Source: Fimisoma sp964619315
Lineage (GTDB): Bacteria; Bacillota; Clostridia; Peptostreptococcales; Anaerovoracaceae
Assembly: GCA_964619315.1 (NCBI GenBank)
Contig: CAZUEH010000005.1
Coordinates: forward strand, 8,840 to 72,839
Direction: 5' to 3'
DNA: 64,000 nucleotides
The notes beneath the pieces were generated by a model. It ran no database searches, was not told where the DNA came from, and saw only the letters and a program-made list of their open reading frames with translations. The position numbers and the translations under genes were made by a program. Shown one piece after another: positions 33,573 through 42,377 of the stretch (positions are counted from its first letter, which is position 1; each line of letters opens with the position of its first letter).

Positions 33573-34037
33573 CTAAAATCTTTCTTTCATTTTTCTGTCA
33601 ATATCGCGTGCCGCATCTCGTTTGGCTATGGTATCACGCTTGTCATAATCTTTTTTTCCTCGTGCTACGGCAATTTCGATTTTTGCCCGGCCGTCAGCAT
33701 TGATATACATAGTCAATGGAACTAATGTCAATCCTTTGAGGGTCGTATACCCGATTAGCTTTCTGATTTCCTGCTTGTGCAGCAGTAGTTTTCGAGGTCG
33801 TATTGGATCTACATTGAATCGGTTTCCTTGCTCATAAGGGCTTATGTTCATTCCGTATATGAACATTTCCCCTTGCTCTATCTTGGCGTAGCTTTCCTTG
33901 ATGTTGACCTTGCCTTGCCTAACAGATTTTATTTCTGTTCCAGTCAATACAATTCCAGCTTCGTAAACTTCTTCTATGAAATAATCGTGCCTCGCCTTTT
34001 TATTGTTTGCTATAAGCTTTCGCTCTCTCTTTGGCAT
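33573..34037 (-). CDS. smpB: SsrA-binding protein SmpB
   Basis: The 154-residue protein is full length. It begins with I-A-N-N-K-K-A-R-H-D-Y, has G-I-V-L-T-G-T-E-I-K-S-V-R and ends with the basic helix K-R-D-A-A-R-D-I-D-R-K-M-K that reaches the ribosome decoding site. It binds the tRNA-like part of tmRNA and delivers it to stalled ribosomes. It lies upstream of ssrA with one gene between, and downstream of the signal peptidase gene. Confidence 0.97.
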   Translation of the reverse strand: MPKRERKLIANNKKARHDYFIEEVYEAGIVLTGTEIKSVRQGKVNIKESYAKIEQGEMFIYGMNISPYEQGNRFNVDPIRPRKLLLHKQEIRKLIGYTTLKGLTLVPLTMYINADGRAKIEIAVARGKKDYDKRDTIAKRDAARDIDRKMKERF

Positions 34038-34076
34038 AATTTTCTCCCAAATCTCATCTTTCTCTATTGTTGTATT

Positions 34077-34604
34077 TTAGCCGAAGGTTCTAATGCTGTT
34101 AAATGGAAAAACCCTCAAGACTACTTTGCCAACTATATTTTCCTGGTCTATTTGTCCTACGGAATCAGAACGGCTGTCTTGGCTTACCGCCCTATTATCC
34201 CCCATTACAAAGACCTTGCCTTCTCCTACGACTATTTCTTCCATGTCACCAGACATGCCCTGCTCTGCTATGTAACCCTCTTCATCAATAGTCTCTTCAT
34301 TTCTTATTACATATCCGTCAACTACCTTGATAGTATCTCCCGGTAATCCTATGACTCTTTTGATTAGGTTTTTTTCCTTGCCGTTTTCATCAACAAGGGA
34401 GGATTTAAATATTATTACATTACCATACTCTATGTCGCCAAACATTTTATATGATTGCTTACTAACTATTACGTAGTCACCAGAATTGAAAGTGGGTTCC
34501 ATAGAACTTTGCTGTACTATTATAGGTCTAAAAAAGAATAACACAATTGCAGCAATTAGTAACGCTATTGCAATATCTCTTATCCATGCTAATGTTTCTT
34601 TCAT
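34077..34604 (-). CDS. lepB: Signal peptidase I
   Basis: This 175-residue type I signal peptidase has one N-terminal membrane segment (about 8-25), as in Gram-positive forms. The catalytic serine is Ser33 in S-S-M-E-P-T and the general base is Lys81 in L-I-K-R-V-I-G-L-P-G-D. Box E is visible as G-D-N-R-A-V-S-Q-D-S-R. It cleaves signal peptides of secreted proteins on the outer side of the membrane. It is 22 bases downstream of the pseudouridine synthase gene in the same operon direction. Confidence 0.95.
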   Translation of the reverse strand: MKETLAWIRDIAIALLIAAIVLFFFRPIIVQQSSMEPTFNSGDYVIVSKQSYKMFGDIEYGNVIIFKSSLVDENGKEKNLIKRVIGLPGDTIKVVDGYVIRNEETIDEEGYIAEQGMSGDMEEIVVGEGKVFVMGDNRAVSQDSRSDSVGQIDQENIVGKVVLRVFPFNSIRTFG

Positions 34605-34626
34605 TTATTTTCTCCGTAAGTTGGTT

Positions 34627-35607
34627 TTAACCGAATATTTCTTCTTTTATCCTTTGGAATCTTTCTGGCAACGGACATACAAACTCTTGCCCTTTCAAAT
34701 AGCTGAGGGGGCCGTCTTCTCTGCAATCAGCAAATCTCAACTCATAGGCGTGTAGAAGCTGTGTTGTAAGTTCATATTTTGACTTCATAAGATTGTTTGT
34801 TGAACGGTTGCCATATTTTACATCGCCAATAATCGGGTAACCCGCAGCAGCAAGCTGAACTCGGATTTGATGGGTTCGGCCTGTTCTAATCTGTGCCTCA
34901 ACCAAAGTGTATGGTTTGCTTCCTTTGCTGTATTCTATCGGAAAGGCAGTAGTTTCCATAGTCCTGCCCTCTTGATCGTCTGCGGTGGTAGAGACCAAGT
35001 TTTTGTGTTGGTCTTTTATCATATTGTTTTTCAAATACATGGTCTTTTGCATCTTGCCTGAAACAATAGCCATGTATACTTTTTCTACCATGTCTCTTTC
35101 GCGCAGCATAAAGTTTAATTCCTGTAACGCCGCAGAGGTTTTGCCAAACAACACGAGCCCCGTTGTGTTTCTATCGAGTCTGTTAGCCGGTGATGGTACA
35201 AAAGTTCTATCAATTCTAGGATCGTAATCGCCATTTGCTATAAGGTAATCTATCACTTGATTAGCAAGGTGGTTCTTCTTTTCGTTGCTATCACCATGAG
35301 TCAAAAGCCCAAAAGGTTTTTCGACCACCAGAATATTATCATCTTCATAAATTACAGTAAACTGTTTCTTGGCGGATACTCTCTTTATATTCTTTTGGAG
35401 TGCCGTCGCATCCTCCTCAGAAATATATATAGTCACTTCGTCGCCAACGTAAAGAACTGACTCAGGTTTGTTTCTCTTGCCATTAACCTTGACGTCTTTT
35501 CGTATGAGCTTATATATGTGGCTCAGCGAGGCCTTTGCGAAATATTTTTTTAGAAATCGATCAAGTCGCTGGTTCCCTTGATTTTCCAGTATTTTTATTT
35601 TTATCAT
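34627..35607 (-). CDS. RluA-family 23S rRNA pseudouridine synthase
   Basis: The protein of about 326 residues has an N-terminal S4 RNA-binding domain (R-L-D-R-F-L-K-K-Y, then V-N-G-K) and a pseudouridine synthase domain with the catalytic aspartate in P-A-N-R-L-D-R-N-T-T-G-L (about 145). The R-T-G-R-T-H-Q-I-R-V-Q block confirms the RluA/RluC/RluD family. Which uridine it modifies is not readable. No ribosome binding site precedes the ATG at 35607, and a TATAAT ends only seven bases before it, so the message may be leaderless. A start at 35616 is also possible. Confidence 0.9.
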   Translation of the reverse strand: MIKIKILENQGNQRLDRFLKKYFAKASLSHIYKLIRKDVKVNGKRNKPESVLYVGDEVTIYISEEDATALQKNIKRVSAKKQFTVIYEDDNILVVEKPFGLLTHGDSNEKKNHLANQVIDYLIANGDYDPRIDRTFVPSPANRLDRNTTGLVLFGKTSAALQELNFMLRERDMVEKVYMAIVSGKMQKTMYLKNNMIKDQHKNLVSTTADDQEGRTMETTAFPIEYSKGSKPYTLVEAQIRTGRTHQIRVQLAAAGYPIIGDVKYGNRSTNNLMKSKYELTTQLLHAYELRFADCREDGPLSYLKGQEFVCPLPERFQRIKEEIFG

Positions 35608-35688
35608 ATCACACATTATACACTAAAACACCTTGAGAAAAAAGTGCTAATCTGTTAAAATGTGTATGTAACATGTTTGGAGGGAATT

Positions 35689-36174
35689 ATGAAAAAATTT
35701 AAAGACTTTTTATATGACAAAAATGATATATTTATCGCCTTGCTTATTTTGTTAGCGGCGTCTTTGATAATCATATGGAGGATGAATGCCATTATAGATT
35801 ATCCTAAAGAACTTGTGGGCAAAAACACTCCACCTGTAGAAGAACCAGTACCGCCTGCAGAAACTATTGATGACGAAGGCGACTCTGATGACGGCGGTTC
35901 AGATAAAAATGACGCCCCAGATGATTCGAGTGACTCTGATGCTGTTTGGGCTAATGGAGTTCTTAAAAAAGAAATCACAGTCAAAGTTGAAGGCGATAGT
36001 GCTTCAGCTGCCATACAATGTTTAGTAGACGCAGGGCTTTTTGATAGCTATCAGGACTACCAATCCACTTGCACAAGCGAAGGAATGGACCATGAAAAGG
36101 TTCAGGCCGGAACGTTTACTTTTGCAAAGGGGCTTTCCAAAGTGGCCGTTGCCAAAACTATAAATTGGAGCTAA
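35689..36174 (+). CDS. Membrane-anchored protein with an MltG/YceG-like C-terminal module
   Basis: The 161-residue protein has a charged start, one membrane segment (about 12-30), then a proline-rich and strongly acidic linker (about 45-85) and a C-terminal module of about 65 residues. That module, with I-T-V-K-V-E-G-D-S-A-S-A and C-L-V-D-A-G-L-F, resembles the N-terminal LysM-like part of MltG (YceG) and is common in small Clostridial proteins. It should face the cell wall. No lytic transglycosylase domain is present. TGGAGGG precedes the ATG at 35689. Confidence 0.65.
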   Translation: MKKFKDFLYDKNDIFIALLILLAASLIIIWRMNAIIDYPKELVGKNTPPVEEPVPPAETIDDEGDSDDGGSDKNDAPDDSSDSDAVWANGVLKKEITVKVEGDSASAAIQCLVDAGLFDSYQDYQSTCTSEGMDHEKVQAGTFTFAKGLSKVAVAKTINWS

Positions 36175-36190
36175 TCTTCAAATAAAATCA

Positions 36191-36232
36191 AACCATAGAA
36201 AATTTCAAAATGCGAGTTTCTATGGTTTTTTA
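36191..36232 (+). terminator. Terminator after the YceG-like gene
   Basis: An 11-bp stem AACCATAGAAA/TTTCTATGGTT is followed by TTTTTTAATTG. Confidence 0.85.
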
Positions 36233-36321
36233 ATTGTCCAAAAGGAAAATGATGTCTTTCCATCTGACGTTTGTTAGTGTATAATGGAGACAAATCCATT
36301 TAGAAATATTGGAGGTTTAAA

Positions 36322-37251
36322 ATGGCATTAGTAACAACAAAAGAAATGTTTGAAAAAGCTCTAAAGTCCGATTACGCTATAGGCGCTTTTAATGTAAATA
36401 ACATGGAAATTATACAGGGAATAGTAGATGCTGCTCAAGAAGAAAAAGCTGCATTGATTCTTCAAGTTTCCGCGGGCGCTCGCAAATACGCAAAACCTGC
36501 TTACCTAACAAAATTAGTAGAAGCAGCCATCGAAGATACCGGTTTAGACATAGCTCTTCACCTGGATCACGGCGAAGATTTTGATATTTGCAAAAAATGC
36601 GTAGATGATGGTTTCACTTCCGTAATGATTGATGGCTCTAAGCACCCATTTGAAGAAAACATCAGAATTACTAAGGAAGTAGTTGAGTATGCTCATGCTC
36701 ACGGCGTTGTAGTTGAAGCTGAGTTGGGCAAATTAGCTGGAATTGAAGACAACATCAATGTTGATGCTCGTTCAGCAACCTTTACAGACCCGCAGGAAGC
36801 CGCTGAGTTCGTCGAAAGAACAGGCGTTGACTCTTTGGCCATAGCTATAGGCACAAGCCACGGGGCATATAAATTTAAAGGGGATCCATACCTTGACTTT
36901 GAAAGACTGAAAACCATTCAAGGCCTAATCCCTAACACTCCACTTGTACTACATGGTGCTTCAACTGTACTCAAAGAGTTCGTTGACAAATGTAATATGT
37001 ACGGTGGCAATATCCCAGGTACTCAAGGTGTTCCTGAGGAAATGATAAGAGAAGCTACTAAGCATGGTGTTTGTAAAGTCAACATAGATACCGATCTTCG
37101 TCTTGCTCTTACTGCTGAAATCCGCAAGTTCCTTATGGAAAACCCAGCAGAGTTTGACCCTCGTAAGTATCTTGGCCCAGGCAGAGATGCTATAAAAGCA
37201 ATGGTTCAACATAAAATTAAAAACGTTCTTAACTGTTCAGGCACTCTATAG
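36322..37251 (+). CDS. fba: Class II fructose-1,6-bisphosphate aldolase
   Basis: The 309-residue enzyme is a zinc-dependent class II aldolase. Visible motifs are A-L-H-L-D-H-G-E-D-F (zinc histidine and catalytic Asp, about 78-87), E-A-E-L-G-K-L-A-G (about 132) and L-H-G-A-S-T (about 210). It interconverts fructose bisphosphate with two triose phosphates in glycolysis and gluconeogenesis. A perfect TATAAT lies at 36280-36285 but the -35 element is weak. GGAGG precedes the ATG. The gene is closed by a strong terminator, so it is monocistronic. Confidence 0.96.
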   Translation: MALVTTKEMFEKALKSDYAIGAFNVNNMEIIQGIVDAAQEEKAALILQVSAGARKYAKPAYLTKLVEAAIEDTGLDIALHLDHGEDFDICKKCVDDGFTSVMIDGSKHPFEENIRITKEVVEYAHAHGVVVEAELGKLAGIEDNINVDARSATFTDPQEAAEFVERTGVDSLAIAIGTSHGAYKFKGDPYLDFERLKTIQGLIPNTPLVLHGASTVLKEFVDKCNMYGGNIPGTQGVPEEMIREATKHGVCKVNIDTDLRLALTAEIRKFLMENPAEFDPRKYLGPGRDAIKAMVQHKIKNVLNCSGTL

Positions 37252-37282
37252 GTTGCCCAACAGAACATAAGACAGTAATAAG

Positions 37283-37319
37283 TAGGCAGTACAAAACAAT
37301 TTTGTACTGCCTATATTTT
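37283..37319 (+). terminator. Terminator after fba
   Basis: A perfect 14-bp stem (37283-37296 with 37300-37313) has a CAA loop and is followed by TATTTTA. Confidence 0.88.
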
Positions 37320-37324
37320 ATCCC

Positions 37325-37356
37325 ACAAAAAAGCCACAGGAATATTCCTGTGGCTT
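37325..37356 (-). terminator. Terminator after the YiiX-like gene
   Basis: A perfect palindrome, AAGCCACAGGAAT with ATTCCTGTGGCTT (37331-37356), is followed on the minus strand by TTTTG. Confidence 0.75.
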
Positions 37357-37369
37357 ACTTTTATTTTTC

Positions 37370-37912
37370 TTACATTGCTGCTTCGCCCATTCTCAGATGT
37401 CCTATTTTGCCTCTGAAAACTTCTGCAACTTCTGGTAGCCTCGACAAATCTACAGGTCTAACCAAGCATGGGTCTGTATTTTTTTCGATAGCTCCTGCCT
37501 CACTTAAAGCATGATACACAAACTGTGAGCAAAAGAAATAATCTTTTCTCTCATATTTTTTACCAACTCCACACATCGGCAAACCTAGTATGCTATATCT
37601 GTACTTCTCTTTGTTGTTCTCCATGTGTTCAAGGATTTTAACAAGCCTTTTATAAATTATATCGCTTATTTGCAATTCGTAAACAGCACAGTCCATGTCG
37701 TCAGAATCTCCCAAGACTCCTTCGTGTACACTTTCTGTTACAAACCCTGCTGGCAGTATCAACCTTTTGTATTTTCTTGCAAAAGTGTATAACTCGTCAA
37801 AATTTCTGTCTAAAGATATTGCGGAATGAGTAAACTCGTTCCTAGTTGCCATATAAATTATTTTGGAGGGAACAGTCGTACTTTTTGTGAGTAAAATATA
37901 TATGCTTTTCAT
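37370..37912 (-). CDS. Permuted papain-like cysteine hydrolase (YiiX/NlpC type)
   Basis: The 180-residue protein has the layout of a circularly permuted NlpC/P60 hydrolase: a histidine in N-E-F-T-H-S-A-I-S-L-D (about 25-35) comes before the cysteine in F-F-C-S-Q-F-V-Y-H-A-L (about 130). It has no signal peptide. Relatives are thought to cleave amide or lipid-linked bonds, but substrates are largely unknown. AGGAGG-like TGGAGG precedes the ATG at 37912. It is flanked by terminators, so it is probably a single-gene unit. Confidence 0.75.
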   Translation of the reverse strand: MKSIYILLTKSTTVPSKIIYMATRNEFTHSAISLDRNFDELYTFARKYKRLILPAGFVTESVHEGVLGDSDDMDCAVYELQISDIIYKRLVKILEHMENNKEKYRYSILGLPMCGVGKKYERKDYFFCSQFVYHALSEAGAIEKNTDPCLVRPVDLSRLPEVAEVFRGKIGHLRMGEAAM

Positions 37913-37940
37913 TACGACCTCCATAAAATAATATCGTTTT

Positions 37941-37980
37941 TATGAAAAATGGTATTGTATCCATCAAACAATACCATTTT
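37941..37980 (-). terminator. Terminator of the uvrBA-pncB unit
   Basis: A perfect 13-bp stem AAAATGGTATTGT/ACAATACCATTTT (37946-37980) follows the pncB stop on the minus strand and ends in a T-rich run. Confidence 0.8.
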
Positions 37981-38029
37981 AGCATATTCTACTGTAAATT
38001 GCATTAAAAAAAATCTTAACTTTTTCTAA

Positions 38030-39463
38030 CTATTTCGTCATAAACTCAGAAAGTAACTGATTTTTAATGTTCCAAAGTCTCTGTGAAAGGTCTACATAGT
38101 AGGTTTGTGGGTTTTCAAGACGTAATGTTTCGTCCCAAAGAGTGTCCACCTGCTTCAAGCAGTACTCTCTGATTTCGTCAATTGCAGGACTTTCATAAAC
38201 GCATTTGCCCTTATCAAAAAGTTGAACTCGAAGGTCTTTGACATAATAGTCTCGGATTTTCGTTCTTTTCCATATTGCATTCGGGTCGAAAATTTCGTAT
38301 TCTTCTACCTCTGGCACTATTTCATCAGCTACAGTTATAACATCGCCTCTAGCTTTGCCCGTTTTCTTATCATAAAGCCTGAACACATGCTTAAACCCAG
38401 GATTGGTTATCTTTTCGATGTTTTCAGAAATTTTTATCTTAGGTATCAGTTTCCCTTCTGTTTCTAGTGCTACCAATTTGTACACGCCTCCGAAAACTGG
38501 CTCGGATTTGGCAGTAATAAGTCTCTCGCCAACTCCGAATGAATCTATACACGCACCTTCAAGGATTACATCTCTAATTATGTATTCATCAAGTGAATTA
38601 GATACAACTATCTGGCACTCCTGTAACCCTGCTTCATCTAACATACGTCTCGCCTGTTTTGTTAGGTAGGCAACGTCACCTGAGTCTATTCTAATAGCCA
38701 TGTTTTCTGGCTTCATTTCCTTAAAAACTTTGATAGCTGCTGGAACTCCTGATCTTAGTACATTGTAAGTGTCCACTAACAATGTGCAGTTTTCAGGATA
38801 AATTTCCGCATATTTTTTAAATGCAAGATATTCATCAGGGTACATCTGCACCCAGCTGTGAGCCATTGTTCCTAGTGCGGTTATCCCATAGTCTCTGTCT
38901 GCAATAGCACACGCCGAACCTGTGCAACCACCTATATATGCCGCTCTTGCCCCATATATGGCCGCATCTGCCCCATGAGCCCTTCTAGTACCAAACTCCA
39001 TGACGCCTCTGCCCTTTGCTGCTCTTACAATACGATTGGCCTTAGTTGCAATTAAACTCTGGTGATTTACAGTAAGCAATACCATTGTTTCTATAAACTG
39101 CGCCTGTATTACTGGCCCTCTAACCGTAATTATTGGTTCGTGCGGAAAAATAGGGGTTCCCTCAGGTACAGCCCAAACATCACACTGGAATTTGAATTCC
39201 TTTAGGTACTGTAAAAATTCCTCGCAAAACAAGTTTTTGCTTCTCAAAAACTCCAAGTCTTCATCGCTGAACTCGAGATTTTTAAGATACTCTATCAGCT
39301 GCTCAACTCCTGCCATTACAGCATAGCCGCCCCCATCTGGGACTCTTCTAAAGAACATGTCGAAATATGCTATGTCATTTGCCATGTCTGTTTCGAAATA
39401 ACCATTGGCCATAGTCAATTCATAAAAGTCTGTCAACATGGTCAAATTCATTCTGCTTTTCAT
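38030..39463 (-). CDS. pncB: Nicotinate phosphoribosyltransferase
   Basis: The 477-residue enzyme joins nicotinate to PRPP for NAD salvage. It starts with M-L-T-D-F-Y-E-L-T-M-A, carries E-F-G-T-R-R-A-H-G (about 151) with the active-site His, and V-D-T-Y-N-V-L-R-S-G. The length and C-terminal extension fit the Gram-positive type. GGAGG lies before the ATG at 39463; a longer frame to 39532 overlaps uvrA and lacks a site. It is 20 bases after uvrA, so probably in the same operon. Confidence 0.95.
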   Translation of the reverse strand: MKSRMNLTMLTDFYELTMANGYFETDMANDIAYFDMFFRRVPDGGGYAVMAGVEQLIEYLKNLEFSDEDLEFLRSKNLFCEEFLQYLKEFKFQCDVWAVPEGTPIFPHEPIITVRGPVIQAQFIETMVLLTVNHQSLIATKANRIVRAAKGRGVMEFGTRRAHGADAAIYGARAAYIGGCTGSACAIADRDYGITALGTMAHSWVQMYPDEYLAFKKYAEIYPENCTLLVDTYNVLRSGVPAAIKVFKEMKPENMAIRIDSGDVAYLTKQARRMLDEAGLQECQIVVSNSLDEYIIRDVILEGACIDSFGVGERLITAKSEPVFGGVYKLVALETEGKLIPKIKISENIEKITNPGFKHVFRLYDKKTGKARGDVITVADEIVPEVEEYEIFDPNAIWKRTKIRDYYVKDLRVQLFDKGKCVYESPAIDEIREYCLKQVDTLWDETLRLENPQTYYVDLSQRLWNIKNQLLSEFMTK

Positions 39464-39483
39464 TGGGATTTCCTCCGCTTTTA

Positions 39484-42318
39484 TTATTTCAGAAGTTTCT
39501 TGAGAAATTGCCCCGTGTAAGACTCCTTGCATTCTGCCACTTCCTCAGGACTTCCTATGGTTACAATCGTGCCGCCTCTATCTCCACCGTCAGGTCCAAG
39601 ATCTATAATGTGGTCAGCCCTCTTTATAACATCCAAATTGTGTTCGATTACTACTACTGTATTGCCCGCGTCTACTAACTTATCCATCACTGATATGAGC
39701 TTCTCCACATCTGCAAAGTGAAGGCCTGTAGTAGGTTCGTCTAAAATATATAGCGTTTTGCCTGTGCTTCTCTTGGATAGTTCCGTCGCCAGCTTGATTC
39801 GCTGCGCCTCTCCACCCGAAAGTTGGGTTGAAGGTTGGCCTAGTTTAATGTATCCTAAGCCGACTTCCTCCATGGTTCCAAGCACTCTAGAAATGCTAGG
39901 TATATTCTTAAAGAATTCTACCCCTTCTGTAACACTCATGTCAAGTACGTCAAATATATTCTTGCCTTTATATTTAACTTCGAGGGTTTCACGATTGTAT
40001 CTATGGCCTTTGCAGACTTCACAAGGCACATAAACATCTGGTAGAAAATGCATTTCAATCTTGATTATACCATCGCCACTACACGCCTCGCAACGACCAC
40101 CTTTTACATTAAAGCTGAATCTTCCCTTGCCAAAGCCTCTTATCTTAGCTTCAGGCAAGCTTGCAAACAAATCTCGAATTGCTGTAAACATTCCAGTATA
40201 AGTTGCTGGATTGGAACGTGGAGTCCTGCCTATAGGCGATTGGTCTATATCAATAACCTTGTCAATATGCTCTATTCCCAATATTTCATCGTGGGCGCCA
40301 GCCTCTTCCAAAGTTCTATTTGTAATGTGCGAAACTCCCTTATATAGAATTTCGTTTATTAGGCTGCTCTTGCCTGAACCAGAAACGCCTGTTACACATA
40401 CTAATTTTCCTAGCGGAAATTCGGCATCAACATTTTTGAGGTTGTTCTGTCTAGCCCCTTTTATTATGAGTGATTTGCCATTGCCAGCTCTTCTCTTTTT
40501 AGGCACAGCTATTTTTTTAACACCCGAAAGGTATTGACCTGTTACAGATCTTTCGCACTTTTTAATGTCTTCAACAGTTCCCTGGGCAACTAACTGTCCG
40601 CCATGAATACCTGCTCCTGGCCCTATATCTACTATGTGATCAGCAGCATACATGGTGTCTTCGTCATGCTCTACTACTAAAAGAGTATTGCCTATATCCG
40701 TTAGATGTCTAAGGGTCATCAACAGCTTTTCATTATCCTTTTGATGAAGCCCTATGCTTGGCTCGTCTAAAATATACAAAACTCCTACTAAGCTTGAGCC
40801 TATCTGAGTAGCAAGTCTTATTCGCTGGGATTCTCCTCCTGAAAGGTTTCCAGCCGCACGGCTCAAAGTCAAATAATCGAGGCCTACGTCTATTAAAAAC
40901 TTGAGTCTTTCCCTAATTTCTTTTATTATCTGACGAGCTATAGTCGTGTCCTTTTCGGAAAGCTCTAAAGTCTCAATAAAGTTCAGTCCATCTCTTATGG
41001 CCATATCTGAAAACTCTGCTATATTTTTGTCGCCAATTGTTACAGCTAATATTTCAGGTTTGAATCGTTTGCCATTACACTCTGAGCAAACATCTATAGT
41101 CATATACTCTTCCATCCTCTTCTTAAAATATTCGGAGGAAGTTTCTCTGTATCTTCTTTCTATATTATTGACAACGCCCTCAAATGGCCTGTCCTGTAAT
41201 GACTTATTGCCTGTGTTACGGCTTACATAATGATATTTTAGATGTCTTTCGCCAGTTCCATACAAAAGCTCTTGTACAAACTTTTCGGGCAAATCTTTGA
41301 GAGGTTTGTTTATGTCTACTTTATTATCCTCTGCCAATGCGTCTACCATCTGTCTATAAAACCCGCTAAACTCCATCGAGCCAAATACTAATGACAGCGC
41401 GCCATCAGCAATGCTTAAATCTTTGTTCACTATCTTATGTGGGTCAAGTTTTTGGGTGAATCCGATACCGCTACAAACCGGGCATGCTCCAAAAGGCGCA
41501 TTAAATGAGAACATTCGAGGCTCTAACTCCTCAATGCTCACTCCGTGTTCAGGACAGGCTAACTTGCTACTAAAAGTCTTTTCGTAATGCCAATCATAAA
41601 AATCCCCAACTATGTTCACAAGGCCCTCTGCATGAGACATTGCAAGCTCACAAGCTTCTGAGATTCGTCCTTCTTGTCCAGGTTTTACTATTATTCTGTC
41701 TACCACTATTTCTATTGTGTGTTTGAAGGTTTTTTCCAGCTTTATCTCGTCTTCATCAATTTGCTTTATTTCACCATCGATTCTGACCCTGCTAAATCCT
41801 TCTTTCTTTATCATTTGAAGAGTTTTTTCATGTTCTCCCTTGCGGCTCCTCACAACAGGCGCCATAATCATAAGCTTGGCACCCTCTTCAAATTCCATTA
41901 TGGTGTCCACAATCTGGTCCACTGACTGGCTTGAAATCAACTGTCCACAAATAGGGCAGTGAGGTTTGCCGATTCTTGCATATAACAACCTCAAGTAATC
42001 GTGTATTTCTGTTACCGTTCCTACTGTGGAACGAGGGTTTCTATTTGTCGTTTTTTGATCTATGGAAATAGCAGGCGATAGCCCTTCAATATATTCTACA
42101 TCGGGTTTTTCCATCTGCCCTAAAAACTGTCTCGCATATGAGGACAAGCTTTCCATATATCTTCTCTGGCCCTCCGCATATATAGTATCAAACGCCAATG
42201 AAGACTTGCCCGAACCAGAAAGCCCGGTAAGCACTACAAACTTATCTCTTGGTATTACTGCATCCAAATTCTGCAAATTATTTTCATTGGCACCTTTAAT
42301 GACGATGTCTTTTGCCAT
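39484..42318 (-). CDS. uvrA: Excinuclease ABC subunit A
   Basis: This 944-residue protein is full length. It has two ABC ATPase modules: Walker A G-L-S-G-S-G-K-S-S near 31-39 and G-V-S-G-S-G-K-S-S near 645, with L-S-G-G-E-S-Q-R and L-S-G-G-E-A-Q-R signatures. Zinc modules are visible as C-P-I-C-G and C-E-A-C-S-G-D-G with C-E-V-C-K-G-H-R-Y. It recognises bulky DNA damage and loads UvrB. It follows uvrB by 59 bases in the same direction. Confidence 0.98.
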   Translation of the reverse strand: MAKDIVIKGANENNLQNLDAVIPRDKFVVLTGLSGSGKSSLAFDTIYAEGQRRYMESLSSYARQFLGQMEKPDVEYIEGLSPAISIDQKTTNRNPRSTVGTVTEIHDYLRLLYARIGKPHCPICGQLISSQSVDQIVDTIMEFEEGAKLMIMAPVVRSRKGEHEKTLQMIKKEGFSRVRIDGEIKQIDEDEIKLEKTFKHTIEIVVDRIIVKPGQEGRISEACELAMSHAEGLVNIVGDFYDWHYEKTFSSKLACPEHGVSIEELEPRMFSFNAPFGACPVCSGIGFTQKLDPHKIVNKDLSIADGALSLVFGSMEFSGFYRQMVDALAEDNKVDINKPLKDLPEKFVQELLYGTGERHLKYHYVSRNTGNKSLQDRPFEGVVNNIERRYRETSSEYFKKRMEEYMTIDVCSECNGKRFKPEILAVTIGDKNIAEFSDMAIRDGLNFIETLELSEKDTTIARQIIKEIRERLKFLIDVGLDYLTLSRAAGNLSGGESQRIRLATQIGSSLVGVLYILDEPSIGLHQKDNEKLLMTLRHLTDIGNTLLVVEHDEDTMYAADHIVDIGPGAGIHGGQLVAQGTVEDIKKCERSVTGQYLSGVKKIAVPKKRRAGNGKSLIIKGARQNNLKNVDAEFPLGKLVCVTGVSGSGKSSLINEILYKGVSHITNRTLEEAGAHDEILGIEHIDKVIDIDQSPIGRTPRSNPATYTGMFTAIRDLFASLPEAKIRGFGKGRFSFNVKGGRCEACSGDGIIKIEMHFLPDVYVPCEVCKGHRYNRETLEVKYKGKNIFDVLDMSVTEGVEFFKNIPSISRVLGTMEEVGLGYIKLGQPSTQLSGGEAQRIKLATELSKRSTGKTLYILDEPTTGLHFADVEKLISVMDKLVDAGNTVVVIEHNLDVIKRADHIIDLGPDGGDRGGTIVTIGSPEEVAECKESYTGQFLKKLLK

Positions 42319-42377
42319 TATCTGTTCTCCTTTCGTAGGTTTGTGTTAGCCAGTAGTTCTAATTTTGTCCCATTAAC

